This document shows, in pieces, positions 20,851 to 32,949 of a DNA stretch of 64,000 bases (positions are counted from its first letter, which is position 1; every line of letters begins with the position of its first letter). The stretch comes from Mastigamoeba balamuthi (Eukaryota > Evosea > Mastigamoebida > Mastigamoebidae), in contig CACRSC010001917.1 of assembly GCA_902651635.1 (NCBI GenBank), positions 477,642 to 541,641 on the forward strand, in the 5' to 3' direction. A program made the translations under genes and the position numbers. Below the pieces are notes generated by a model. That model was not told the DNA's origin. It saw only the letters and a list, made by a program, of their open reading frames with translations, and did not search any database.

Positions 20851-23158
20851 TCACTGGTGTTTTTCCTTTGCCTCATCTTGTCCGTTCGACTGTAGGAAGT
20901 TGGAGACGATGTCCGGGTGACTCTTGAGATAGTATGCAAACGCCCAGCCCAGAACAGATATCTCCAGGATGATGACGCTCTTGCTCCAGTCGCACCAGCG
21001 CACAAGCTCAATTCCCTTGATCGCAGCATAGGCGATTGCTGCGGCCACACCCCTGCTTCTCATCGTAGACATTTCCCCCTTCACGTCCCTCATGTGCAGG
21101 GCCACAAATATACGGGCCCATATGTACAGCTGGCCGAACAGCCATGCGGAGGGACTGTCATCGTGCCACACTGACGATATGTAGAGCCCCGTGATCAGTG
21201 CACCACTGAACCCAATGCTGTCTGTGACAGTGTCGATTTCGACTTCATCTGGCTCCGCAACCCATGACATGGCATAGTGAACCGCGACAAGGAGGAACGA
21301 TGCGACAGCTGATTGGGTACTGCGGTCTGGAGAAGAACAAACGACTTGGCTCACCACGCTCCCCAGCGGCGTGCATAGAGTCCCCACGTACAACAGCAGC
21401 GACGCAACTGACCTTATCAACTGCGATCGGCGACTAATGCCCCACGGAAGAAGAGCCACGAATCCCCACATCAGCACAATTGAGCCCGAAGGCCCCGCAA
21501 TCGCCGCTGCTGCACACGCGTGCCGCATCAATAGAACTACGCTGCCGGCGTGCGCGATTCCAGTCGAGTGGACCGCCGAAACGAGTTCATAGGCCGTAGT
21601 TGCAGTGAGCATAAGCCCCGTGATGACAGCGAACACGACGAGGGGAAAGAAGTCCTGCTCCTTGGAAGCCCAGAGCAGAGAGACCGACACCTCACACGCC
21701 GCTGCAGCGACTCCCACGGCACTGTGGCTCGGTGAGAGCACGACCACAGCGGAGATGAGGGCCTTGGCGATGGTGACCACTTCTTCAAGGCCGAACTCGC
21801 GTGCCCCGCCTGTCCACGTGAAGAGCGACGAGTTCATGTAACCGCGAAAGAACAGCCCCTGGGCAAACGTGCTGTACGCGAACGCGGAGGCCGCGAGGCT
21901 CAGCCCCGTCAGCGCGAAGAAGACGCCCATCGACCGAGAGGCCGTCCGCGAGCGCACTGCCACGGCGACAGAGAGACAGCTGAGAAGGGCCTCGAACACC
22001 CCGATCCTGTGCAGCCGCAGGACCACTGGCCACACAAAGTCGACGGCCAGTCGGATCAACACCTCGTGCAGGGGCCTCGTGATGCACACCATGGCGGGCA
22101 TGAATGCGGCTGTCAATCCGACAACAGAGACCTGCGAGTCAAGGGGGTCAGGTGCTACGGAGGAAATGGGGGCGATACCAGCCACAGCTCGTCGAGGAAG
22201 CCGAAAGTCATATGGAGCTTCTCGGCATCGGTTGTGCTATTGGAGTCGTTGCGGACAGCGTCGACCACGGTCTCTTGCTGCGTCTTGATGCCGCGGGGCT
22301 CGCGGTCGCCCCAATGACGCCACAGAACGCGCGACAGGAGCTCGCTGAACCGGGGGTTCAGAGCGCACAGGCCCAGCGCTGCCAGCAGCGGCGCAGGAAA
22401 GAGCAGCCACCGGACGCACCTCAACAGAACGCGTACAAGAGAGGGCGAGGACACCTGCACCGACGGGCAGCGCGCTGCGTCAAGCCAAAAATGATGCGAT
22501 GCCACAGGGCACATGCAGGTGTTGGGCAAACCTGGCTGATGGCGATGCCCTCGAGGAGTATCGAGGTCTCCCAGCGGTTACGGAGTGACCACCGCAGCCC
22601 CGCGAGTGTCTCTGCGCAGTTGAGGGCGGTCTGTGCGACAGGGGTGTGGCTCTCGAGGTCGTTCAGCACCAGCAGCACTACCTCGCTGCCTTCCGGTGCC
22701 GCCGTGTAGGCAAACGAGCGGCCATTGAGCACAGCCCTGTCGCAGTGCGTCGGGTCGCATCGCAGCTCGTAAGAGACCTCGACCGGCGTTGTCAGGGGCG
22801 TCCAGTCGCTGCCGAGGACCTCTACGAACCCTTGCCGCCATTCGTCCGTCGGCATCAGCGCCCCGACGTGCGTACGGGGCCTCGAGATGGGCGGGGAGAA
22901 CACGAGCGTGACGTCCTCGAGCTCCCCGCGGTGCGTGCCCGCTGTGTTGGGGTGCCAGTGTCAGTCGCCCGGTTCCCTGAACGAGGGGTACGAGATGCGC
23001 AGCGGACGGTAGTAATTGCTGTAGTTGAGCCTCACGACAGGCACCCAGGGAGTCGCGCCGATGTTCGTGTATTCCTTGCGCACCACCACCCGGCCTGCCC
23101 ACAGGGCAAGCGCGACCACGGCGACCAACAGAGCGACCGAGGATCTTGAGGAGGCCAT
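20851..23158 (-). CDS. Multi-pass membrane protein with N-terminal luminal domain (paralogue 1)
   Basis: Four exons (23008-23158, 22532-22941, 22179-22454, 20851-22131) sum to 2118 nt and 705 residues; introns are 66, 77 and 47 nt. A signal anchor (VALLVAVVALALWAG) is followed by a ~160-residue soluble domain, a hydrophobic segment with LLAALGLCALNP, then about nine or ten membrane helices. Hallmarks shared with the neighbour at 23324 are RPLHEVLIRLAVDFVWP, FEALLSCLSVAV and CDWSKSVIIL...YYLKSHPD. The family is not recognised; no transporter, GPCR or channel motif could be assigned. A membrane protein of unknown role is all that the sequence supports. Confidence 0.8.
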
Positions 23159-23323
23159 CGAAGTGTCTCTTGTGGTGTTCGTTTCTGACTAGTGAGCAAT
23201 GCCGTATCATGTTTCCGCATTTTTCTGCCCTGAATGACGTGTCAGTCCATGGATTCCGTGCTCCACAAGCAATTCCTTGCGAATCTCGCAGAGTCAGTAT
23301 TTTGAAAAAGGCACCGAAGGCAA

Positions 23324-24699
23324 ATGGAACGTGTTTCTGCTTTGTGGGTGTCCCTCGTTCTAGCTGCGCTGCTGTTACCCTTGAGCGCCGACTCTCTCGG
23401 CCTCAAGGTCTTTCCCGTGGCCCTGAGCACCCTGCTGGGCCTCTGTGCCACCAACCCCTCGTTGGCTCGGTGGCTCGCTACCGTTATCTGGAGGTCGGTT
23501 CCACCAACCGAGGAGCCCACATCGCCGGCCGCACCCCAGGCGCCCGTCCCCGATCAACGCGACTCGCCGACCACGCCCGATGGCGCTGCCAAGGCGCTGC
23601 ACAAGAGGGCCACGTGGTGGATCAACGTGTTCTGGATTGTGAGTCCGACCGTCCTTCTCAATGCCCCTCTGATTTCCTGTGCCTCTGGCAGATGTCGATT
23701 GCGGGAATCGCACTGTCGCTGTTCCCGGCGCTCAAGAGGATGGTAGGGCCTCTGCACGGCCTGCTGGTGCACCTGGCGCTGGACTTCCTGTGGCCGGCTA
23801 TCGTCTGCATGCACGAGTGGTGTGTTTTGGAGGCGCTCCTCTACACTCTCTGCCTCGCCGTCGGCGTGCGAGGCGCGGTGTCTCCGAAGAAGGTCCAGAG
23901 ATTCTACACGCTGACCTGCATCGGGCTCTCGGCATCCGCGTTGTTCTACACCGTTGTCGTTCACACGGGCACCGTTGACTCGTCTCTGCTACAGTCGTCG
24001 TTGATGCCAAAGTGGCTTTTCCTGCTATCAGTGCCCTGGGCTGCTTCCCGCCCTGGTGGGCTCATCCACTTCATCTCCGCTGTCTCGCTCTACCGCTGGG
24101 TTCTGCGGTCGTCTGTGTGCTTCCACGTCTATAACCTGCTGGAAGTGCTGGGCGTGAGTTCCAGTGGAGACCTCAGCTTCCGCGGGAGTGTCGCCTCTGC
24201 GGTGGTCGCCGGCCTGTTCTTTCTCACACTGGCCCTGGGAAAGGAGAGCCTGGCAAACTCGTATGCGAGATACGTGCACTTTCTGGGGTTCCATGGGGCG
24301 TACTTCTGGGGCATACTGCTGTCGAGCAAGTGGCTGCACTGGGGAAGGGGCGTTGTCACAGAGCGCTCTTTTATTGTCATCAACCTCTATATTGTTGGAA
24401 TCCTCGCTGGTGGCCTTTATGCCAGGGGATTGAAGGGGCTGCAGTATGTATCGCGCTTCTATTTAGTGGGCTTCAGCTTTGTCAAGTTTCTGGAGCTCCA
24501 GGAGGTGTGCGACTGGGACGCATCAGTGTTCGTGCTCTTCATCTCGGGAATAGGATGGATCACTGCAAACTACCTCAAGAGGCACCCCGGATACGTTGCT
24601 GCCATGATCACAGGAAACTATGGTCGTCTGGATGCCGTCAGTGTGACTGCCACTTCTTTTGCGAACTGTCCCTGCATCCAGAACACTTCCCCATCGTGA
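23324..24699 (+). CDS. Multi-pass membrane protein (paralogue 2, lacks the luminal domain)
   Basis: Two exons (23324-23638 and 23692-24699; 53-nt intron with a GTGAGT donor) encode 440 residues. The N-terminus is hydrophobic (LVLAALLLPLSADSLGLK) and continues into LLGLCATNPSLARW. The rest matches the neighbour at 20851-23158 from GPLHGLLVHLALDFLWP through FEALL-like VLEALLYTLCLAVGV to CDWDASVFVLFISG and NYLKRHPGY. About nine membrane helices are visible. Compared with its paralogue it lacks the ~200-residue anchor plus soluble domain. The genes are head to head, 165 bp apart. Function is unknown. Confidence 0.8.
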
Positions 24700-26406
24700 G
24701 CATTGTGATACAATCAAAAAACAGGATTGGACAATGGTTAAAGGATGCTTGTCAATTTTAACTTTAGGTCTCACCCGAGCACCACTGTGTACGCAGAAAT
24801 ATCTGGGTGTACAGAGAAAGAAACCACTGTTCATACTAAAATGTATCAAACAACTTCGGACATGGACTGCTTCAGTGCCCACAAAATTAGAGGGACTTTG
24901 TTAAGGACTTGAGAGGAAATGCCCATGGTAGTGACTCTATGAGAGTTATTGACTCAACCACCAGTACACCCCAAAAAAGAACCTGGCATTTATCTCAACT
25001 TCCCGTGTAATGTGAGACAGATGCTGTTTGAAGTCGTGAGAGGGCTGACTTGCAGACGCCTTCCTGATGTGCTGTAGCACTCAGCAGCACCAGTTCCATG
25101 CAGCTCCGTTTCCTGCACTGCAGAGTCTCTGTGTGTACCCATGTTGTTCCAGGGCTCAGACGAGACCTATACTACTATGTATGTTAAGTTCGAATCTGTT
25201 TTTTGCAGAAACTCTAGAATACTGCTGATTTCTCTCTTCTAGAATGTTAACCAAAGAGGCAGCATGATATGATTACCTGCAGAATTACCTTTTGCTGGAT
25301 GTTAATGTGCACTTTTGGCCAGATATACATTGTAACTGATGAATCCCCCCTTCTCAAGCCTGCAACTTCTGGGCACTTCTCCTGCACCACTGACAGATCA
25401 TCAACTTGGATGTATATGAAGTTTGAAGATGAAATGAAAAGATCTCAGCTGGGTCTCTCACTGCTGAGAGGCTGGCAGGAAAGCTTCCTGTGCTGGTATT
25501 GCAAGCAGAAGCAAGCAGTAGCTGAGACTGCTGCTGCATCATTCAATGATTTACAGCCACCTTTACTTCTGCTGGTGCCCCAGCACTGGTAAAGACTGAT
25601 ACAACAGTAACAACAGTAGATTATTACTGGAATTCACAGTGTGACCACTGAACCAGTAGCTAACAGTACTAACACGTGTAGGTCCCAAGGAAGTGGAATT
25701 CAGAGATCTATAAACTATAGAAAGGTACCTTTCTGAGCTGTAACTGAATAAGGCTCTTACTTTCCAGTGATTATGGGAAATCCAGTTGATCCTAATACTT
25801 AATGATAACACATCTAAGAAGAATTGTAACAGCAGTAATGATAATGATGGTTGCTTCTGCTTCTTTCTTCATTCATCCCTGCTCCTGCTCCTGCTTCTTA
25901 CACTGCCCTCAAGTCTTACCACACTAAGAACATGCCTTCACTTTACTCTACTTCTTACTGGGTTATCAGACACTAACAACAATGCCTTTTTGCAGGTGCA
26001 ACTTAAGGACAGACCAGAAATCAGCTATCTGTACCACTCTGATTCTGTGAAAATGTTCCTGTCTGAATGATACAAAAACCAGAAATAATACCTGCTTTGC
26101 TGAATCATAATAAGACATAGTATAGGTTAAGGAATCTGGATTTGGGTATCAGATTTTGCCATTTAGTCAAGATGGGAACTGGAAAGTGTTCTCTCCTTGG
26201 TGGAAAAGGCAGTGATACTGCATGAAATAACCCAACAAACCAGGAAGAAACGTGCTGGCAGGACTCGTAGAATCTGAATAGAGTGTCAGACGTGACCTCT
26301 GGCCTACTGTTCCTTAATTAGCTTCCAAAGTCAGTGCTTTTGTGAAGTGTGAATGCCTACTGATCCAAAAATATATCCCAGAGCATCACCTCAGCTCAGA
26401 CCCTTT

Positions 26407-26478
26407 GGGGGTCCTTTTTGCTCTGTAGTTCTGCTCCACTCACTACTACTGCAGAACTACAGAGCCAAAAGACCCCCC
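26407..26478. repeat. Inverted repeat hairpin, 28-nt arms
   Basis: The left arm, 26407-26434 (GGGGGTCC...GTAGTTCTGC), is complementary to the right arm 26451-26478 (GCAGAACTACAGAGC...CCCCC) with about two mismatches and a 16-nt loop. The arms could be terminal repeats of a collapsed small transposon, or a foldback element in the AT-rich island. Confidence 0.75.
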
Positions 26479-27792
26479 TCCCCAGGGGGACCTACAAAAA
26501 GATGTTGCATTTTAAAGAGAACTTTTAAATCAAAGTGGTAAATGATGATGGAAATATAGTTAATCTTTAATAAAGACATAGCACTTTCTCTGCTCGTGAT
26601 TGTATCTTATTAACCATTAAATAAAGAAATTCCCTCACCTTTCAAAACTGATTTTCCCATATACCAGAGTTTATAGGTTACTTGTTATGATCACGAGATT
26701 ACTGGAATCGGTCGCAAATCTGCGATTCTTGGAATAATGTCCTTGATTCACAGAAAATCAGATAAGAATTAAGTAATCTCTGTACACTCACGTTTTTGGC
26801 TTTTCCTGAAATGTATAAGTGCACAGACTCATCACAGACCAGCATGGCATCGTTAAATGTGCACCCTTACTTTATCATATAACCCCACGTGGTTCTTATC
26901 TGCTGAAGATGTTCATGGGGAAAAACCCATTCTTTGTCACAGGGAGTGCAATGCAAAGAAATGCACATCATGTAACAGGCAAACAGTGATTTCACTTGTC
27001 ACTCTCATTAAAGAGCCTTCTGTTCCCGTTCCCATTCCAGCTCTTGTCACAGAGTCCTCAGTTCTCACTTCCATTCTCGTTTATGTCATCAATGAGTGTG
27101 CTTATATTAGGGATCTGTCTTCTTCGTTGTCATCAGTGATTAAAGAGAAGTTTGGTCCATTTTAGAACATGGTTGCAGAGCCACAGGCCTTCTGCATCAA
27201 AATCGATCTATATGACAGCCTGTGCATCAGAAATGAGGTTGAAGAGCAAATGACAGTGTATATATAGTCAGAGGGTGAAGATATTCAAGACACATGAAAA
27301 TGCCTGATGTGCAGAGAGACAAGAGCAAGGTGGATGACACAGAACTGATTAATGCAGACCCCTATCTTCACTGAGCAATTCAAGGCATACCTCTATATCT
27401 CTCATGACACGGACCATATTTGTTTGTTCTTATGTCCTCTTCTCTGACTCTGGCAATACTATCAGTAAGTGCACTTCGTGTTAAGGAGAAAGAGGTCTCC
27501 GAGTTTGAGATAGTTGATGCATGCAGAGCTGCCTGGGCATTGTGAACAGGGACAGAGACGATTAGAAGGCTGTTCAACACACTTCTTCTAATTACTTAAA
27601 CTGTGTAGAAGTGAAAGGAGGAAAACATGTACAAACTCCCACACCACAAAGCAAAGTAATACAAATTGGTTTGATGTGGAACTTTGATACATTGCAAGAA
27701 AGGAAAAGTGTGAATCAGAACAATTCCTGGAAATCAATACCGTCATAATTTGTGTGCTTGTGATAGAGCAGCAATACTACTGTCATGTTAAA

Positions 27793-27819
27793 TGATTCTG
27801 ATTCCGGGAATCCGAATCA
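27793..27819. repeat. 27-bp near-perfect palindrome
   Basis: The sequence TGATTCTGATTCC is followed by a single centre base and then GGAATCCGAATCA, its reverse complement with one mismatch. It lies in non-coding DNA; it could bind a dimeric protein, but no neighbouring gene supports that. Confidence 0.6.
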
Positions 27820-28648
27820 CAAAAAGAATATCATGTGATACTTATATTTGGAAACCGAGAAGTTCCTGGAATCGTCCGTGATCATTATTCCTGGGCAGAG
27901 GATGTAATCACTTTCATGAATTCACTTCTGGAACATTACACTACACCTGTTTCTGATCATCTGCACTTCCCTTACACTTTTCTCCCATTAAAGGATTCAA
28001 GAAGCACATGTTGTGAATGGAAAGTCTGGATTAAGAAACTTATCACTTTGATAGTACTAATACAATCTCAAGCAAAGAAGATAAGGAAGTACTTTAAGTT
28101 AACTCAGCACAAGCAAGCTAGTCTTGGAAAAGTGCTGAGTCCTTGTTCTACTAGTGGTACTTAACTCTTTTTATCCTGTTAGAAGTAAGCATTTTCTTCC
28201 AGGTTAGCTGGATGTGTCAGTGTAGAGTTGCACACTTACTATGAAAAGACTATGTGCATTTCTCCTGCTCATTTGGTGTGCTTCATTGCATTCGGAGTTG
28301 TTCACTGCATTTTCAGGGTAATTCCCGGGTAAGAGGAAGAGAAATGTGCACATTTCCAGTTTTATTTGAGAAAATTCGTAGAGTTTTCGCTAGAGTTTAT
28401 CTCAGTAGCCCCTCAGTATTCCCTCGGGTTGGGGGAGTCTGCCGTGGTGTGCTCTGTCCGGTGGCCCCTGCTCGCGGAGCTCTCTGCGTCCGCCGGGTGT
28501 CGCTGTTGCACCTGCCCGATATTTGACGTGCGTACCCGAGAAAATCTCCGGAGACAAACCCTATTTTCGTGTCACTCCACCCGATTCCTCCGAGTAGTGC
28601 GCCGACGCACCACTCTCTTCCCCCCGGCGAGAACCCTCCCCCCCTCCT

Positions 28649-30031
28649 ATGGGCAACAGCAACGCCAGCGCCGCGGCCGCCTCCGCGAAGAAGGTCCCGC
28701 CGTTCCCCCCGCTGACGCTGTACAAGACGCGGCCGTGGGACGAGCGCACCGCGCGGCGCCTCATCGCGTCGGGCGCCATCGCCCCGCTGCTCGCCGGCCT
28801 GCCCGAGGGCGGCGAGAGCCTCGAGGAGTGCCCCATCTGCTTCCTGGTGCGCCGCCGCGCGTCTCGGAGCGGCTGTTTTTTCTCTTCGCTTTTTTTTCCG
28901 AGGGCTCCTTTTTTAATCCCACTTCCCTTTTTGCTTTGCATGGGGACCCCCTCCTCCTCTCCCTCCCCCTCGAGATTGCACGCACCACCGCCCTGCGTGG
29001 CGATCTCCTCCACAGAGTGCACCTTTTGCATCGCCGGGCGAGGTCTGACGTGCGGGTTTGGTGGTGCAGAACTACCCCATGGGGCTGAACAGGGCGAAGT
29101 GCTGCAAGCACGGCATTTGCACTGGTGAGCTGTGACTGTGTCCCTCCTGCTCGTCCTCCTCCTCTTCCACCTTCCCTCTCCCTCTTCTCCCCCTGCTGGC
29201 ACTGCATTTTCCCCCTTCTGTGCCCTGCGGGGCCAGCAAACTCACGCGCTGGGGGGCGCATCGCTGTGCCGCGGGGGGTGCAGAGTGCCTGCTGCAGATC
29301 ATCCACGATCCCTCAAAGCACAACCCCGCATTGTACGCAAAACGTTCAGCCTGAAATTGCAGTGCGAGCGGTATTAAATGCTGGTGGCCCCCCACCCCCC
29401 ATCCACTCTCCTCTGTCCTCTGCAGGAAGTGCCCGTTCTGCAACAGAAGCGGGTTCGCGGTGACGTACACGGGCCCCCTGACCTCGCGCCAGCGCCAAGA
29501 ACTCGAGCAGGCGCGGACCGCGACCGACCGCCACCATCGCTTCCTGACGGCCAGCGTGTGGCGACTGCGCGACAGGAGCGAAAGCAGGAGGAGGAGGCCG
29601 AGCAGACGGCGCGCAAGGTGGCCGAGAAGCAGGAGGTCGAGATGGAGCGCGAGCGGCAAGAGAAGCGCGCCGAGATGGAGCTCGAGGACGCGTTCCGGAG
29701 CACGGGCGCGGTGAACGCGGACCCGGCCACCGCGGTGCCGCCGAGCACCAACGCCGAGCGGGGCCAGCACCAGCACCACCACCAGCACCAGCACCACCAG
29801 CTAGATGGCGGCGCTGGGTCGTCGGCGTTCCCCTTTGCGCTGGGGTCCAACGAGGCCAGGAACGCGCTCGGGGCGCTCGAGGCGGCGGTGCGCCTGGGGT
29901 CGCTCGCGCTGTCCGAGGACCAGATGCTGGCCATAGCGGTGCTACAATCACTCCAGGACCAGTACGACTACCAGCAGAGAGAGGAGCCCGCCGACGCTAA
30001 CGACGAGAGGGGCGGCAACAATTCGTCTTGA
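28649..30031 (+). CDS. DA2/SIP5-like RING-type E3 ubiquitin ligase
   Basis: Exons 28649-28846, 29070-29124, 29284-29332, 29426-29555 and a last exon from 29576 or 29588 to 30031 all join in phase (about 292-295 residues). The RING-like domain assembles across three introns: CPICFL + NYPMGLNRAKCCKHGICT + ECLLQII + KCPFCNRSGFAVTYTG. This layout, with ..NRAKCC and CPFC..GFAV.Y.G, is that of plant DA2 and fungal Sip5, E3 ligases with a variant RING. The N-terminus, MGNSNAS, fits N-myristoylation, as in that family. A charged coiled coil (EEEAEQTARKVAEKQEVEME) and a His/Gln repeat follow. The fourth intron is 20 or 32 nt. Membrane anchoring and ligase activity are inferred from the family. Confidence 0.82.
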
Positions 30032-30210
30032 GGGTTTCGCGGTCGCTAGAAATGAGTGTATTGTATCCAAGGAAAGTTGGTTTCTAAGGCTACATTCGGT
30101 GCCGTTTGCTACTTACACGCCTGCGATTCCTCATTTGTGTCATTCCAAGATGTTCTGTCTGTACCCCGCTGCAGCATGTGACTTATAAAAACGTTGCAGG
30201 AAGAAAAGTT

Positions 30211-30283
30211 TGAGGACGAAGGGACTTGAACCCCCAACCTGCTGATCTGGAGTCAGCCGCAGCTACCGTTGTGCTACGCCCTC
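30211..30283 (-). tRNA. tRNA-Trp (anticodon CCA)
   Basis: A 73-nt cloverleaf reads GAGGGCG on the 5' acceptor strand and CGTCCTC plus discriminator A on the 3' strand. The anticodon stem-loop is GCTGA-CTCCAGA-TCAGC, anticodon CCA. The T loop is TTCAAGT. A TTTT run, the usual Pol III stop, follows on the minus strand. It is identical over all 73 nt to the gene at 38249. No intron and no encoded CCA. Confidence 0.92.
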
Positions 30284-30477
30284 ATCTCGAAAAATGAACA
30301 GAGCAGTAAAGAGGTTGAAGCAGTTAATGACACACCTGCAGCTAAGTTAAACCGTTGTATGACCGTTCCGTTTGAAGTGTAAAAGCAACACACAAACGCT
30401 GTTGAAGACAACGAAAAAGACCGTGTTTGTGTGTTGGGAGGGTTGTGTTGGAGGTCCTCCCTCAGGCAGAGAAGTGA

Positions 30478-32949
30478 TCAATCGAAGGGAACAGCGGCGT
30501 AGATCTTGCGGACAAAGTAGAAGGTCGACCAGAACCCGATGTAGCCGGTCACGCAGAAGAACATGACCGTGAAGATGAACGTGTAGCCAAAGTAGAGCAG
30601 GCCCGAGACGAACGACCTGATCGTCAGCTTGGTGGCGAAGTAGAAGACCGAGTAGAGGAACATGTAGAACGCCGACGCGGCGCTGGTCAGGAACGACCTC
30701 CACCACCAGTGGTAGTCCTCCGAGCAGAGCTGGAAGTACGTCATCACGATCGAGATCTCGGCGCACGTGATCACCAGGATCAGGAAGACGATGAACAGGA
30801 ACCCGAAGATGTAGTACATCTGGTGACCCCAGACGGCGCTCAGGATGAAGTACAGCTCGATGAACACGGCGCCAAACGGCAGGATGCCGCCCATCAGCAC
30901 GCTGAGCGTGGGGCTCATGTACCACACCTGGTCGGGAATCTGGCGCGGGATCTGGTTCGTGCCCACGGGCGCGCTGATCGCCGGCTTCCTGAACGCCAGG
31001 TAGCTGCCGAAGAAGACCAGCGGCAGCGAGATGCAGAACCACAGCGACATGATGACCAGCAGAGTCGCTGCATCGCACCGTCAGTCGGGGCCTGGGCAGG
31101 AGCTGTGTGTGACTTACTGAAGGGGACGGAGCCCGAAGAGCGGGCGCCCATGATGAAGAAGTCGAGGACCATGAAGACGCCAAAGACGATGCCGGGGACG
31201 AGGAAGGCAGTCATCATGGTGTTCTTCTTCCAGTGCACGCCCTTGAGGAACTTGTAGAGCCTCGTCGAGCTGTAGCCCGCGAAGACGCCGCTGAACGAGA
31301 CCAGCAGGATCATCGCCGTCACGAGGCCACCGCGGTTGGCGGGCGCCAGGAAGCCCAGCACCGCAAAGATCATCGTGATGACGAACATCACAAACAGCTG
31401 GTGCCCAAACCCGACGAGCACCGACAGCAGCATCGGGTGGCGCGGAGGCCTGAACACGTCTCCGTGCACCAGCTTCCATCCCGTCTCCTCAATCTCCTCG
31501 TTCGCCTCGATCTGCTGCGAGTACTGGCGCAGGTCCGCGTGCAGCGTCCTCATCATGATCATGGCCACCATACCTGGTGTCCGGAACAAGCATCCAATCA
31601 GAATTCAATCAGCGCATATGGAAGCACCAAGCCAGAGACGGGAGGAGGGACGGACCGGTGAGGAAGAGGACGATCATGAGCGAGTTGATGATCGAGAACC
31701 AGTGGATCTGGCTGTCGACCGAGACGAAGTAGCGGTCCCAGCGGTCGGCCCAGAGCGTGCTGTCCACGACCCAGTTGACCTCGTACGTCCAGAAGACCAC
31801 CTTTTCCTCGGTGGCGGTGGGGCCCACCTTGAGCGACCCCGCCGCCTGGCACTTCTGCGCGTTCTCCAGCGACCCGTAGTCGCGGCTCGAGGGCTCGACC
31901 TCGAACCCGACGACGCGGTAGCCCTCCTGGTTGGGGACCTGGCCGTACGCCTTGTCCGCGTGGTAGCGCACGGTGATGCGCACGTGGTTGTTCAGCACAA
32001 AGTTGCTGCCCTCCTTGTTGCCCAGCGAGAACCCGATGTGGTAGTCCTCCTTCCCCGCGGTCTGCGTGGGCGACCTGGGCTGCGCGACGGGCATGTTGTC
32101 CAGCACCCTGGCGATCGGATCGGGCAGAGAAGATTTAGCTATCTTTCAATATCGTGACGAGACGTCTTGACAGAAAAAGTCACGGAAAGCCGAGGCCTTC
32201 TCGCAAATCAGAGGCACCAAAGCACACCCCCGCTCGTGCTTGCATGGTAGCACGTAAGAGGCCAACGAAGCACTCCGCTCACGGAGTGCCTCCACGAATT
32301 GGTCGCGGGCGGGATATTTCCATACGGAAAACGCCAAGAAGAATCACCCGTGGACACCCGTATTTGATGTGTTGGCACACGATTGATGGATTGATGGGGG
32401 GAGTGTGTGTGGAGCGCACCAGTGCACACGGTGATCGTTCTTGACGAACTTGGAGAACTTGCCCAGATCCCTCTTGGTGTACTTGAGCTCGCAGCGCTCC
32501 AGGTTGTCGGCAATGGTGCCCTTCTCCAGGTCGGCGCCGAGCACCTGGCACGGCTTGTTCTGCGCCATGTTCAACTGCGCGCAGGCAGTGGGGGCACACC
32601 CCACGCGGCGTCAATAAATCGCATTTTCCAATCTCGAAATTTCGGTCCCGCGAATTCGAATCAAACAACCGCGCGCGCGCTGCCGGCGGACCCTGTAGAG
32701 CGAGTTGGCAATGCGGTCGCCGCGGAGGATCTCGCCGAGGTTCTCCTTGACGTCGTCGATCTTCTTGGGGCGGCAGAAGGGCAGCGCGTCGTAGAAGTCG
32801 TACGGCAGCTGCGTCTTGACGCTCGTCAGCTTGTTTACCTTGAGGTCGACCACGTCGCCCTTGGAGTAGTCGTGCGGGCTGATGCCCGGAAGGTACGCGT
32901 GCGCCACCGCCAGCACCACGGCCAGCCCCAGAACAGTCCTCATGCCCAT
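30478..32949 (-). CDS. TM9SF (nonaspanin / EMP70) nine-TM protein
   Basis: Five exons (32692-32949, 32420-32574, 31656-32107, 31118-31573, 30478-31067) sum to 1911 nt and 636 residues, the usual family length. A signal peptide (VLGLAVVLAVAHAYLPG) leads a luminal domain with DYSKGDVVDLKVNKLTS, LPFCRP and LGEILRGDRI. The membrane part contains LTGMVAMIMMRTLHADL, GWKLVHGDVFRPP, GGILPFGAVFIELYFI and HWWWRSFLTS. The C-terminus, VRKIYAAVPFD, carries the lysine-based K-x-D type Golgi-retention signal of nonaspanins. These proteins act in the Golgi/endosomes and help sort membrane proteins with glycine-rich helices; in Dictyostelium they affect adhesion. Introns are 117, 312, 82 and 50 nt. Confidence 0.95.

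Larger units (their letters stand above)
24700..28648. other. AT-rich gene-poor island
   Basis: This ~3.9-kb stretch is clearly more A/T-rich than its surroundings. It has only short open frames that lack the G/C-ending codons of the neighbouring genes; I find no protein I recognise. It contains a hairpin at 26407-26478 and a 27-bp near-palindrome at 27793-27819. From about 28400 the composition becomes GC-rich again as the promoter of the RING gene, with GATATTTG at 28518. Confidence 0.6.

Noticed and set aside
21327-21354. Apparent 28-nt GT...AG intron inside the last exon of the multi-pass gene
   Set aside because: Removing it would break the reading frame, while the unspliced frame continues smoothly through a membrane helix.
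26857-27165. 102-codon plus-strand open frame in the AT-rich island
   Set aside because: Composition and codon choice match the surrounding non-coding DNA; no recognisable domain and no supporting splice pattern.
30478-32949. First impression of a Wntless/GPR177-type protein
   Set aside because: The LTGMVAMIMMRTLH stretch, the nine-helix layout and the terminal K-x-D signal identify TM9SF.
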